From Ornithinicoccus hortensis (lineage in GTDB: Bacteria > Actinomycetota > Actinomycetes > Actinomycetales > Dermatophilaceae), in NCBI RefSeq assembly GCF_006716185.1, contig NZ_VFOP01000001.1, forward strand, positions 3,410,001 to 3,474,000: 64,000 nt of DNA, in the 5' to 3' direction. This document shows, one piece after another, positions 8,983 to 17,349 of the stretch (positions within the stretch are counted from its first letter, which is position 1; each line of letters starts with the position of its first letter). A program made the position numbers and the translations under genes. The notes under the pieces are model-generated. The model was not told the origin of the DNA. It made no database searches and saw nothing but the letters and a program-made list of their open reading frames with translations.

Positions 8983-10088
8983 AACGAGGCCATCCTCCGC
9001 GAGCGGACCAGCATCACGAAGACCGGCCCACCGAGCACGGCCGCCGCGATGCCGGTCTGGAGCTCACCCGGCGCGATCGCCCAGCGCCCGACCGTGTCGG
9101 CGGCCACCAGGAAGGCCGGCGCCACCACCAGGACCGTGGGCAGCAGCAGTCGCTGGTCGGGGCCGACGAGGGAGCGCACGATGTGCGGGGCGGCCAGTCC
9201 GACGAAGCCGATCGGCACGGCGGCGGCCGTGGCTGCCCCGGCGAGGAGGACGACCGCGATGGCCGCCCCCGCGCGGGTCACCCCCGGGTTCACCCCCAGC
9301 GCGCGGGAGGCGTCCTCGCCCAGCGCGATCGCGTTCAACGGCCTGATCAGGACGAGCGTGATCGCCACACCCGCCAGCACGAACGGGAGGACGATCACGG
9401 TCACGTCCAGGCCCCGCCCCTGCAGGCTCCCCACGGCCCAGTACCGGAACTGGTTGAAGGCCGCCTGGTTCCCCAGCAGCATCGAGTTGGTCAGGGCGAG
9501 GAGCAGCACGCTGATCGCGGCGCCGGCGAGCGCCATCCGCACGGGGGTCCCCTGGCTCCGGTGGGCGGTGCCCAGCAGGTAGACCAGCACCGAGCTGAGC
9601 GCGGCCCCGATGAAGGCGAACCACAGGTAACCCCCCACGGTGGTGACGCCGAGGTAGCCGATGGCGATCACGACGGCGAACGCCGCCCCGGCGTTCACGC
9701 CCAGGAGTCCGGGCTCGGCCAGGGGGTTGCGGGTCACCGCCTGCATCAGGGCCCCGGCCGCGCCCAGGGCCGCTCCCACGACGATGCCCAGCACGAGCCG
9801 TGGCACCCGGGACTTCACGACGATCAGGTGGTCGCTGTTGGTGGGGTCGTAATGGAAGATCGCGTCGATCGTGGTGCCGAGCGGCACGGGGTGGGAGCCG
9901 ATCGCCAGGCCTCCGACGCCGGCCACCGCGAGCGCGACGACCGCCAGGCCGACCAGGAGCCCAGCCCGCGCGGCGTTCCGGCCGGCGGTGGGTCCCGCAG
10001 CGGTGTATCGGGCCGGGCGGCGGGACCGTCCCGGCCTGGCGGGACCCGTGGGGCCCGCGCCAGGTCGGGACGGGGCGGGGTGACTCAC
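8979..10088 (-). CDS. fepD: Ferric-siderophore ABC transporter permease (FecCD family)
   Basis: 369 residues; a basic, proline-rich N-terminus of about 50 residues precedes the first helix. FecCD hallmarks are visible: an AGALMQAVTRNPLAEPG segment and the GFVGLAAPHIVRSL coupling segment. It is paralogous to the neighbouring FepG and should form a heterodimer with it. The GTG at 10088 overlaps the fepB stop (GTGA), consistent with one polycistronic message. If the upstream fepB frameshift is real, the ribosome would terminate early upstream and coupling to fepD could be weakened. Confidence 0.92.
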   Translation of the reverse strand: MSHPAPSRPGAGPTGPARPGRSRRPARYTAAGPTAGRNAARAGLLVGLAVVALAVAGVGGLAIGSHPVPLGTTIDAIFHYDPTNSDHLIVVKSRVPRLVLGIVVGAALGAAGALMQAVTRNPLAEPGLLGVNAGAAFAVVIAIGYLGVTTVGGYLWFAFIGAALSSVLVYLLGTAHRSQGTPVRMALAGAAISVLLLALTNSMLLGNQAAFNQFRYWAVGSLQGRGLDVTVIVLPFVLAGVAITLVLIRPLNAIALGEDASRALGVNPGVTRAGAAIAVVLLAGAATAAAVPIGFVGLAAPHIVRSLVGPDQRLLLPTVLVVAPAFLVAADTVGRWAIAPGELQTGIAAAVLGGPVFVMLVRSRRMASL

Positions 10089-11175
10089 TCGCCGCCGAGC
10101 CCCGCAACGATCGCGTCGATCATCTGCTTGCCGGAGTAGTAGTCGATCCGGAACGAGGTCGGGCCGGTGGCGTACACCTGTCCGTTGGCCACCGCCGGCG
10201 TGTTGGCCAGCAGCGGGTCGTTCACCAAGGAGTCGGCCTGCTCGTCGCCGCCGGCGATGACGAAGACCACCTCGGGGTTGGCGAGGGCGGCGGGCAGGTT
10301 CTCGGCGGTGAAGAAGCTCACGTCACTCCGGACCTGGTCGGCGAGGTCCTCCGGGCCGACCACGTAGTCGAACCCGAGACCGATCAGGATGGCCGCCTGC
10401 GAGCTCTCCGCGCTGAACACGCCACCGCCGTCGGCCCCGTTGTATGCCAGGGCGGTCGCGGTCTGGCCCGGGAGCGTCAACGAGGCCGCCGCCTCGTCGA
10501 CGTAGGCCTCGAAGTCGTCCAGGGCCACCTGGACGCCGTCCTCGGCACCGGTCGCCTCCCCGAGGGTGACGGCGAGGTCCTCCCAGGTGTGGGCGCCGTA
10601 GTCCAGCATGATCGTCGGCGCGATCTCGCTGAGCTGGTCGTAGGAGTCGACCGTGGCGTCGGCGCCGACGGTGGAGCCGATGATCAGGTCGGGCTCCATC
10701 GCCTCGATCGCCTCGATGTCCAGCGCCAGGTTGGGTAGAGCACCTCGACACCGCGCTCGTCGGCGACATCGGCCCACTGCGCGAAGAAGCCCTGGTCGTC
10801 GGTCAGCGGCCCGGTGCCGGTGGCCGCGCTGGCGCTCACCGGCGCGTCGATCGCCAACAGCGTCCCGGTCAGCGTGATCGAGGTCGAGACGACGACCGTG
10901 GGCTCCTCCGGGATCTCCGTGGTGCCGGACTCGTGCTCGATCGTGCGGGGCCACTCCCCCGCGGCATCGTCCGCAGCGTCGTCCTCGCCCGTGGCGTCGT
11001 CGGCGGATTCCTGGCTGTCGTCGGTGCCGTCGTCCCCGTCGGTGGCGACCTCCTCGGGAGAGGTGTCCTCCGACTCCGCGTCGTCAGCAGAGGAACATGC
11101 GGTCAGCACGAGGGCCGCGCTGCACAGGGCAGCCACCAGGGGGCGGAAGGCACGGGGACGATGGGTCAGACTCAC
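10085..11175 (-). pseudogene. fepB: Siderophore ABC transporter substrate-binding lipoprotein, interrupted by a one-base frameshift
   Basis: Extracytoplasmic binding protein (FepB/FhuD-like) that captures ferric siderophore for FepDGC. The first frame encodes a signal peptide with lipobox LTAC, an acidic Asp/Glu linker and the lobe-1 start, and reads to ADERGVEVLYP near 10737. The match then continues in another frame (NLALDIEAIEAMEPD...) to the stop at 10085. A single base missing in the TTGGG stretch at 10731-10736 explains the switch. The GTG at 11175 has an AAAGG site 8 bases upstream; a GTG at 11184 would overlap that site. Downstream genes are intact, so this may be a recent mutation, a phase-variable run or an assembly error. 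Confidence 0.85.
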
Positions 11176-11223
11176 GGAGAGCACCTTTCAGGAACGAGAC
11201 GGGAACGCCAGACGACAAAAACA

Positions 11224-11242
11224 TTAGGCGTGCCTTACCTCC
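11224..11242. promoter_or_regulatory. Candidate DtxR/IdeR iron box upstream of fepB
   Basis: The stretch beginning TTAGGCGTGCCTTACCT matches the actinobacterial iron-repressor consensus (TTAGGTTAGSCTAACCTAA) at about 14 of 19 positions, with both half-sites recognisable. It lies 49 bases upstream of the fepB start. The known role of DtxR-family repressors predicts repression of the operon when Fe2+ is plentiful. Confidence 0.6.
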
Positions 11243-11429
11243 GACGAGGACCACGTATGACCTCCATCACGCGGCCGAGCCGTGGCGGCGCCCGGCACCC
11301 CTCCCGGCAACTCGTGGCAACCGCTGTCCTAGCGCGCCCGGCGCCGCTAGATTCCGGCATATACCCCTCGGCGAACCCGGCTGGGGCAGCAACCGACACG
11401 TTCGCGTGTCGCCCGACAAGGAGCATGCA

Positions 11430-12833
11430 TTGACCGAACACGCGGGGCTTGAGACCCAACTCTCTCGGGAGAAGGACCCCTACCGTCTCGACCCGGAGAA
11501 CATCCAGGACCCACCGAAGACCTGGAAGGGCAGCCTGCGCTTCCTCGGCCCCGGCATGATCACCAGCGCCGCCGTCGTGGGGTCGGGCGAGTTGCTCACC
11601 GCCACCGCGCTGGGCGCCCAGGTCGGGTTCGTCCTGTTCTGGCTCGTCTTCGTCTCCACCTTCGTCAAGGTGTGGGTCCAGGTCGAGCTCGCCCGGTGGT
11701 CGATCTCCACGGGCAAGCCCGCCATCAACGGCTACAACGACGTCCCGCCCAAGATCGCCGGCCGGGGCTGGATGGCATGGCTGGTGCTGTTCATGTTCCT
11801 GCAGTTCCTGATCGGTCAGGCCGGGGTCATCGGCGGCAGCGCGCTCGCCTTCTCGATGTTGCTCCCCATCGGGGGCGATCCGTTCTCCACCATGTCCATC
11901 GGCATCTGGGTGCTCATCCTCGTGCTGGTCGTCATCGCGATCCACATCTCCAACCGCTACGAGATCGTCGAGAAGCTGTCCACCGTGCTGGTGGTGCTGG
12001 TCACCCTGTTCGCCGTGGTGATGGTCTTCCTGGTGCAGTTCACCGAGTTCTCCTGGAGCATCGCCGACCTGGCGGGTGGGATGCGCCTGCAGATCGCGGC
12101 CGGCGGCATGGGCGTGGCCCTGGCGATGTTCGGGATGACCGGTGTGGGGGCCGGTGAGATCACCGCCTACACCTACTGGACGGTCGAGAAGGGCTTCGCC
12201 GCCTGGACCGGACCCAACGACGGTTCCGAGGCCTGGGCGCAGCGCGCCCGCGGCTGGATCAAGGTCATGAAGCTCGACGCCTGGGTCTCCTGGGTCATCT
12301 ACACCGTCTCCACCGTCGCCTTCTACATGCTCGGCGCCGCGGTGCTGCACCCGCAGGGCCTGAACCCGCAGGGCACCGAGGTGATGGAGGTCATCTCCAG
12401 GATCTTCAGCGGCACGGTCGGCGAGTGGGGCGGCGTGGTCTTCCTCTTCGGTGCCGGCGTCGCGCTCTACAAGACGATCATCGCCAACGTGCCCAGCCTG
12501 GGCCGACAGGTCGGCGACACGCTGTCGGTCTTCGGCGCCTTCGACTGGACCGACATGCACAAGCGCGACACCTGGATGCGCGTCATCATGATCGTGCTGC
12601 CGATCACCTGGGGCACGCTGGCCGTCGTGGTCAACTCGCCCCTGGCCCTGGTGATCGTCGCCGGCATCCTGAACTCGCTGTACCTGATGGGCGTGGCCGT
12701 CTCCACGCTGTACCTGTCCCGGACCGAGACCGACCCGCGGGTCAAGGACGGCAAGGTGTTCACCACCCTGCTGATCGTCTCGGCGATCGCGATCTTCTCG
12801 GTCGGGATCATCTCTCTCATCGACATGTTCTGA
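11430..12833 (+). CDS. NRAMP-superfamily membrane transporter, divergent subfamily
   Basis: 467 residues with about eleven hydrophobic helices; SLRFLGPGM near residue 40 marks the NRAMP start. The canonical metal-binding DPGN of helix 1 is absent (the stretch reads SAAVVGSGELLTATALGAQ), as is the MPH of helix 6 (here GMTGVGAGEIT), so classical Mn2+/Fe2+ selectivity is doubtful. The start is TTG at 11430 because AAGGAG lies six bases upstream; ATG at 11425 opens only two codons. The gene is followed after 14 bases by a polyol/idonate dehydrogenase, and the two look like an operon. Substrate could be a divalent ion or, by context, a sugar acid. It is divergent from the iron operon. Confidence 0.8.
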   Translation: MTEHAGLETQLSREKDPYRLDPENIQDPPKTWKGSLRFLGPGMITSAAVVGSGELLTATALGAQVGFVLFWLVFVSTFVKVWVQVELARWSISTGKPAINGYNDVPPKIAGRGWMAWLVLFMFLQFLIGQAGVIGGSALAFSMLLPIGGDPFSTMSIGIWVLILVLVVIAIHISNRYEIVEKLSTVLVVLVTLFAVVMVFLVQFTEFSWSIADLAGGMRLQIAAGGMGVALAMFGMTGVGAGEITAYTYWTVEKGFAAWTGPNDGSEAWAQRARGWIKVMKLDAWVSWVIYTVSTVAFYMLGAAVLHPQGLNPQGTEVMEVISRIFSGTVGEWGGVVFLFGAGVALYKTIIANVPSLGRQVGDTLSVFGAFDWTDMHKRDTWMRVIMIVLPITWGTLAVVVNSPLALVIVAGILNSLYLMGVAVSTLYLSRTETDPRVKDGKVFTTLLIVSAIAIFSVGIISLIDMF

Positions 12834-12847
12834 GCCAGGAGGCAATC

Positions 12848-13888
12848 GTGCAAGCTGTCGTCGTTCACGGAGCCGGAGACCTGCGGGTCGAGGACGTGCC
12901 GGACCCCACCTGTCCCCCGGACGCTGTGCTGGTCCGGATGGAGTGGGGCGGGGTGTGCGGGTCCGACCTGTCCTACTGGAAGAACGGGGCCTCGGGGACC
13001 GCCATCCTGCGGGACCCCCTGGTCCTGGGCCACGAGGTGGCCGGCCGGGTCGCCGAGATCGGCGCGGCCGTGGACCCCGCCGCCCTCGGGGACATCGAGG
13101 TCGGCACCCCGGTGACGGTCCACCCCGCCACCCTGGTTGGGGACGAGGGCCTGCCCGAAGACCTGGCCGACCGGACCAACCTGTGGCCCCAGGTGCGCTA
13201 CTTCGGCTCGGCCGCCTTCCAGCCGCACGAGGCGGGTGGCTTCAGCGAGTTGCGGGCCGTCCGGCCCGACCAGCTCCGCCGGCTGCCGGACGGGGTGTCG
13301 ACCCGGGAGGCGGCCCTGGCCGAGCCGCTGGGCGTCGCGATCCACGCCCTGCACCGCGCCGGGGACATCACCGGCCGGTCGCTGCTCGTCAACGGCTGTG
13401 GTCCGATCGGGTTGCTGGCCGTGGCCGCGGCCCGCGCCATGGGCGCCCGCCACATCACGGCCGCGGACCTGTCCCCCGCGGCGCTCGACCTGGCGACCGC
13501 CCTCGGCGCCGACGCGGTGGTGGACATCTCCGCCGGCGACGCGCTGCCGGCGGACGTCGAGATCGCGGTCGAGGCGTCCGGGGCCCCCAGGGCCCTGGGC
13601 GGGGTCATCGCCGCGGTCCGCCGCGGCGGCGTGCTGGTCCAGGTGGGCAACCTGCCCGCCGGCGAGGTGAGCGCGGCGCTGGGCAACATCGTCACGCGGG
13701 AGATCGACTACCGGGGCTCCTACCGGTTCGTCGACGAGATCTCCGAGGCGCTGACCATGCTGGCCGGCCCGGTCGACTTCACCCCCGTGATCACCCACAC
13801 CTTCGACCTGGCGCAGGCCCAGGAGGCGTTCGAGGTGGCCGCCGACCGGTCCACCGGCTCCAGCAAGGTCCTGCTCCGACTCAGCTGA
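12848..13888 (+). CDS. idnD: Zinc-type alcohol dehydrogenase, L-idonate 5-dehydrogenase-like
   Basis: 346 residues, a medium-chain dehydrogenase. Catalytic-zinc ligands are visible as Cys37 (GGVCGSD), His62-Glu63 (GHEV) and Glu159; the NAD(P) loop is GCGPIG (183-188). The FGSAAFQPHEAGGF segment (119-132) is characteristic of L-idonate 5-dehydrogenases, which oxidise L-idonate to 5-ketogluconate. The four structural-zinc cysteines usual in this family are missing from the corresponding loop (about 92-115), so only one metal site is expected. GTG start at 12848 with CAGGAGG upstream. The true substrate may be another polyol or sugar acid. Confidence 0.8.
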   Translation: MQAVVVHGAGDLRVEDVPDPTCPPDAVLVRMEWGGVCGSDLSYWKNGASGTAILRDPLVLGHEVAGRVAEIGAAVDPAALGDIEVGTPVTVHPATLVGDEGLPEDLADRTNLWPQVRYFGSAAFQPHEAGGFSELRAVRPDQLRRLPDGVSTREAALAEPLGVAIHALHRAGDITGRSLLVNGCGPIGLLAVAAARAMGARHITAADLSPAALDLATALGADAVVDISAGDALPADVEIAVEASGAPRALGGVIAAVRRGGVLVQVGNLPAGEVSAALGNIVTREIDYRGSYRFVDEISEALTMLAGPVDFTPVITHTFDLAQAQEAFEVAADRSTGSSKVLLRLS

Positions 13889-13904
13889 TTCCCCACCACG
13901 CACC

Positions 13905-13926
13905 GCCCGGTGGCGTGCCACCGGGC
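13905..13926 (+). terminator. Hairpin after idnD
   Basis: A 10-bp perfect stem (13905-13914 with 13917-13926) starts 17 bases after the idnD stop. No T-run follows, as is common for terminators in high-GC actinobacteria. Confidence 0.6.
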
Positions 13927-13932
13927 CGTGTG

Positions 13933-13938
13933 TAGTGT
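13933..13938 (+). promoter_or_regulatory. Candidate -10 element of sodA
   Basis: TAGTGT, inside TGTGTAGTGT, fits the actinobacterial TAnnnT -10 and lies 53 bases upstream of the sodA ATG, just past the idnD hairpin. The -35 is not recognisable. Confidence 0.4.
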
Positions 13939-13991
13939 GAGGAGTGCCGAACGCGCCCACGGCGCGCACCCGCTTCAAGTGGAGGTTCCAG

Positions 13992-14618
13992 ATGGCTGAC
14001 TATGCCCTTCCCGACCTGTCCTACGACTACGGGGCACTGGCCCCGCACATCTCCGGCGAGATCATGGAGTTGCACCACTCCAAGCACCACGCCGCCTACG
14101 TGACCGGGGCGAACACCGCCCTGGAGAAGCTGGCCGAGGCCCGCGACAAGGACGACTTCGCCAGCGTCAACATGCTGGAGAAGAACCTCGCCTTCAACCT
14201 GGGCGGGCACGTGAACCACTCGGTGTTCTGGAAGAACCTGTCCCCGGACGGCGGTGACAAGCCCGAGGGCGACCTGGCCGCCGCGATCGAGGACCAGTTC
14301 GGCTCCTTCGACGGCTTCCGGGCGCACTTCACCGCCAACGCGACCGGCATCCAGGGCTCCGGCTGGTCCATCCTGGCCTGGGACAGCGTGGGCCAGAAGC
14401 TGATCATCGTCCAGCTCTACGACCAGCAGGGCAACCTGCCGATCGGCCTGGTCCCGCTGCTCCTGCTGGACATGTGGGAGCACGCGTTCTACCTGGACTA
14501 CAAGAACGTCAAGGCCGACTACGTCACGGCCTGGTGGAACATCATCAACTGGGCCGACGTCGCGACCCGCTTCGAGGACGCGCGCACCAAGACGGCGGGT
14601 CTGATCGTCCCCCAGTGA
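13992..14618 (+). CDS. sodA: Superoxide dismutase, Mn/Fe type
   Basis: 208 residues, the normal length. Converts superoxide to oxygen and hydrogen peroxide. All four metal ligands are present: His28, His76 (HVNHSVFW), Asp160 and His164 (DMWEHAFY). The Gln in GIQGSGW (about 121) near the metal and the general sequence suit the Mn/cambialistic type, but metal choice cannot be fixed from sequence. The ATG at 13992 follows GGAGG. No signal peptide is seen, so it is cytosolic. Monocistronic: a hairpin precedes its promoter and a strong one follows. Confidence 0.95.
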   Translation: MADYALPDLSYDYGALAPHISGEIMELHHSKHHAAYVTGANTALEKLAEARDKDDFASVNMLEKNLAFNLGGHVNHSVFWKNLSPDGGDKPEGDLAAAIEDQFGSFDGFRAHFTANATGIQGSGWSILAWDSVGQKLIIVQLYDQQGNLPIGLVPLLLLDMWEHAFYLDYKNVKADYVTAWWNIINWADVATRFEDARTKTAGLIVPQ

Positions 14619-14672
14619 CGCGCCTGCCGGGCGCCGCCCGCCCGACCTGACGGTCGGCATACGGCAACCCGC

Positions 14673-14715
14673 ACGACAGGACCCCGCGGACCGAGCGTCC
14701 GCGGGGTCCTGTCGT
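14673..14715 (+). terminator. Strong hairpin after sodA
   Basis: An 18-bp perfect stem (14673-14690 paired with 14698-14715) with a 7-base loop, 55 bases after the sodA stop. No T-tract follows. Confidence 0.75.
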
Positions 14716-14748
14716 GTCCCCAGATCCGGTGCAGGACGGCCTGTTCCC

Positions 14749-14779
14749 TTGACAGGGAGCCCCCTCCTCTGGTGAGACT
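14749..14779 (+). promoter_or_regulatory. Candidate promoter for the small membrane-protein pair
   Basis: A consensus TTGACA at 14749-14754 is followed at 19 bases by GAGACT (14774-14779), a weak -10. The GTG start is 34 bases further on. The -35 is convincing, the -10 less so. Confidence 0.4.
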
Positions 14780-14812
14780 TCGGCACCAGACATCACGCGA
14801 GGGGGACACCAC

Positions 14813-15001
14813 GTGGAGACAGAGACCGGCCTGGCCATCATGGGAGTACTGGGGGTCGCCTACGGCCTCGGGGTGGCGTTCGCCCCCGCCAGCCTGCGGG
14901 AGGGCCCGCACTGGGGCCGCCTGGTCCAGGGCGGCGCGGTGTTCCTGCTGCTCCTGCTGGTCGTCCTCGTCGGCATCCCGTACCTGAGAGGGGACTCATG
15001 A
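14813..15001 (+). CDS. Small two-helix membrane protein of unknown function
   Basis: 62 residues with two hydrophobic helices (about 6-25 and 38-57) joined by a short hydrophilic turn. GTG start with a GAGGGGG site seven bases upstream. I do not recognise a family. It shares the pattern Y-G-x-G-V-A-F-x-P with the following gene, so the two are paralogs, and its stop overlaps that gene's start (ATGA), meaning coupled translation and probably a complex of both products in the membrane. Its position after sodA gives no functional clue because a strong hairpin separates them. Confidence 0.65.
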   Translation: METETGLAIMGVLGVAYGLGVAFAPASLREGPHWGRLVQGGAVFLLLLLVVLVGIPYLRGDS

Positions 15002-15216
15002 GCACGCAGGACAACGCCGCCCAGAGCGTCTTCAAGACTCCGGGCGCCCAGCTCACCGCGCTGCTCGCGGTGGTCTACGGCATGGGAGTCGCCTTCGGTC
15101 CCCAGCTGTGGGACCAGGAAGGGTTCTGGGACGTGTGGCTGATGGCCGGGGCCGCGGTGGTCGGGTTGTGCTTCATCGCGACCATCGTCGTCCCGCTGGT
15201 CCGCGGGCTCCGCTGA
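14998..15216 (+). CDS. Small two-helix membrane protein, paralog of the preceding gene
   Basis: 72 residues, two hydrophobic helices (about 17-36 and 46-68). The first helix carries YGMGVAFGP, which mirrors YGLGVAFAP in the upstream gene, pointing to tandem duplication followed by divergence. The ATG overlaps the upstream TGA. No catalytic residues or known domain are visible. A possible bidirectional hairpin follows at 15224. Confidence 0.65.
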   Translation: MSTQDNAAQSVFKTPGAQLTALLAVVYGMGVAFGPQLWDQEGFWDVWLMAGAAVVGLCFIATIVVPLVRGLR

Positions 15217-15223
15217 CCCCGGC

Positions 15224-15243
15224 CCACCCTCCGGCGAGGGTGG
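15224..15243. terminator. Convergent hairpin
   Basis: CCACCCT / AGGGTGG, a 7-bp stem with a 6-base loop, sits between two convergent genes and could end both transcripts. Confidence 0.4.
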
Positions 15244-15253
15244 CGTCCTGCGG

Positions 15254-16189
15254 TCAGCGACCGCCGGGCATCTCCATCAGGTCACTCTCGGCCGGAGCCT
15301 GGACGTCCACGTCCTCGCCCCAGCTATTGATCGTCATCTCGGTCTTGACGTCCGCCATGTCGAAGGCCACCTTGCGCATCAGGTCGTTGTCGTCGACCCA
15401 CACGTCGTAGGCGATCGTGTCGGGCATCCCGGCGACGCTCTCCTGACCGCTGGCCTCCATCGCCGCGGCGGTGTCCACGTTGAGCGTGTAGTGCTCCATG
15501 GACTCGCCCTCGATCTGCTCGGTGCCGACCAGGGTGATGCTGGTGGTCCCCTCGTCCCAGGCGTCCCAGGTGCTCTCCATGTCGATGGCCGACGTCGGGT
15601 CCTCGCCACCGCCCAGGGCGAGCTCCTCGGGGCCCATCCGTATGTACTTGCCCTCGCCGGTCATCTCCGGGATGGACATGTACATGGAGCCGTCCAGCAT
15701 GATCATGTGGACCTGCCCGAGCTCGGCGATCTCCATGGTGGCCTCCATCGCCGGGGAGTTCCCGCGCATGTCGGCCTGACCGGTCATCGTGATGTTCTGG
15801 CCCTGGCCCTCCATCGACATGTCGAACGCGAAGGACCCGAGCACGTCGTTGCCGGGGGCCTTCAACCGGGCCATGAACTCGTCCTTGTCCACGTCCGAGC
15901 CCGCGGCGGTGCCGCCCTCGTCCCCGGAGTCCCCGGTGTCACCACCGTCCTCGTCCCCGGTCTCCTCACCGGTGTCGCCGCCCGTGTCCCCGGTGTCGCC
16001 ACCGTCCTCGTCCCCGGTCTCGTCGCCGGTGTCCCCCTCGTCCACCGGCTCGTCGGCGCCCTCGTCGGACCCCTGGGACTGGCTCGGCTCGACGACCTCC
16101 GGGGCGTCGCTGTCCCCGCAGCCGGCCAGCACCAGCGCCAGGCCGGCCACCGCCAGGCCGCTCGTCCGGGTCTTGGTCAGAAGCTTCAT
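15254..16189 (-). CDS. LppX/LprAFG-like secreted lipoprotein with acidic repeat linker
   Basis: 311 residues. A signal peptide with lipobox LAGC places it on the outer face of the membrane. Residues about 35-95 are a low-complexity acidic linker built from repeats of the type GDTGDETGDEDGG. The remaining 210 residues form a beta-rich domain with alternating hydrophobic residues and many Met, like the LppX/LprG lipid-carrier or DUF6612 families; binding of a lipid or hydrophobic ligand is an inference. ATG at 16189 with GAGAGGG upstream. It is probably transcribed alone. Confidence 0.7.
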   Translation of the reverse strand: MKLLTKTRTSGLAVAGLALVLAGCGDSDAPEVVEPSQSQGSDEGADEPVDEGDTGDETGDEDGGDTGDTGGDTGEETGDEDGGDTGDSGDEGGTAAGSDVDKDEFMARLKAPGNDVLGSFAFDMSMEGQGQNITMTGQADMRGNSPAMEATMEIAELGQVHMIMLDGSMYMSIPEMTGEGKYIRMGPEELALGGGEDPTSAIDMESTWDAWDEGTTSITLVGTEQIEGESMEHYTLNVDTAAAMEASGQESVAGMPDTIAYDVWVDDNDLMRKVAFDMADVKTEMTINSWGEDVDVQAPAESDLMEMPGGR

Positions 16190-16291
16190 GGGTGTCCCTC
16201 TCGATCAGGTGATCGCCGTTTCCGTACGATCTGCTCGTCCCACGGTCTCACGCTGGATGCGCACTCCGACAGAGACCTGTGTTCTCATTGC

Positions 16292-16297
16292 TATAAA
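16292..16297 (+). promoter_or_regulatory. Candidate -10 element of the ole operon
   Basis: TATAAA in a locally A/T-rich patch (TTGCTATAAACC), 30 bases upstream of the oleA ATG. No good -35 is present, and the same patch could serve the divergent lipoprotein gene. Confidence 0.3.
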
Positions 16298-16326
16298 CCT
16301 GACGTCCCATACCCTTCCGAGGTTCC

Positions 16327-17349
16327 ATGAACGGCAACTCCACATTCCGCTACCACGACACCGCGGTCCTCTCGATCACGGCGGTCGACGCGCCGGTGGT
16401 GATGACCTCGGCGGAGTTCGACACCCGGATCGGCGACTCCTACCGGCGCAACGGGTTGCGCCCCGGGATGCTGGAGAACCTGGCCGGGATCACCGAGCGG
16501 CGCTGGTGGGCGGACGGCACCAGCTTCGTCGACGGTGCGATCGAGGCCGGGGCCAAGGCGATCGCGGCCTCCGGGGTCGACCCGCAGCGGATCGGGCTGA
16601 TGATCAACACCTCGGTGTGCCGGGACAACCTGGAGCCCTCGGTCGCGGTCCGGATCCACCACGAGCTGGGGATGCCGAGCCACTGCCTCAACTTCGACCT
16701 GACCAACGCCTGCCTCGGCTTCGTCAACGGGATGCAGCTGGCGGCCACGATGATCGACGCCGGTCAGATCGACTACGCCCTGATCGTGGACGGGGAGGAC
16801 GCCCGCCGCACCCACGAGAACACCCTGGACCGGCTGTCCTCCGAGGACGCCACCGCCGAGGACCTGCTCGGGGAGTTCGCCAGCCTGACCCTGGGGTCGG
16901 GCGCGGCGGCCATGGTGCTGGGCCGGGCCAGTGAGCACCCGGAGGGGCACCGGGTCGTCGGGGGCGTCTCCCGTGCCGCCACGGAGAACCACGGGCTGTG
17001 CGTCGGGGACTACGAGAAGATGAGCACCGACACCCGGGGCCTGCTGGTGGCGGGTATGCAGCTGGCCGGGGAACTCTGGGAGGACGCCAGGTCCGAGTTC
17101 GACTGGGCCGACATGGACCGCTACATCGTGCACCAGGTCTCCCAGGTGCACACCAAGCAGACCGTCAAGTCGCTCGGCCTGGACCTGGACCGGGTGCCGC
17201 TGACCTTCCCCTACCTGGGCAACGTGGGCCCGGCGGCCGTCGCCATCACGCTGGCCAAGGAGGCCGAGGAACTGACCTCCGGGGACCGGGTGCTGATGAT
17301 GGGCATCGGCTCCGGCCTGAACATGACGTGCCTGGAACTGGCCTGGTGA
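16327..17349 (+). CDS. oleA: OleA, acyl-CoA head-to-head condensing thiolase
   Basis: First enzyme of bacterial long-chain olefin synthesis: condenses two fatty acyl-CoA molecules to a 2-alkyl-3-keto acid. 340 residues, FabH/thiolase fold. Nucleophile Cys129 in TNACLGFVNG, Glu104 in the NLEPS segment (the glutamate typical of OleA but not FabH), His269 in VHQVS and Asn299 in YLGNVGPA complete the active site. It is followed directly by oleBC and oleD, which makes the OleA assignment secure over a FabH role. Its stop overlaps the oleBC start (GTGA). Weak GAGG ribosome site. Confidence 0.92.
   Translation: MNGNSTFRYHDTAVLSITAVDAPVVMTSAEFDTRIGDSYRRNGLRPGMLENLAGITERRWWADGTSFVDGAIEAGAKAIAASGVDPQRIGLMINTSVCRDNLEPSVAVRIHHELGMPSHCLNFDLTNACLGFVNGMQLAATMIDAGQIDYALIVDGEDARRTHENTLDRLSSEDATAEDLLGEFASLTLGSGAAAMVLGRASEHPEGHRVVGGVSRAATENHGLCVGDYEKMSTDTRGLLVAGMQLAGELWEDARSEFDWADMDRYIVHQVSQVHTKQTVKSLGLDLDRVPLTFPYLGNVGPAAVAITLAKEAEELTSGDRVLMMGIGSGLNMTCLELAW

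Noticed and set aside
6946-9582. An 878-codon plus-strand frame opposite the siderophore transporter genes
   Set aside because: His/Gly/Asp/Arg-rich shadow of three clearly recognisable transporter genes.
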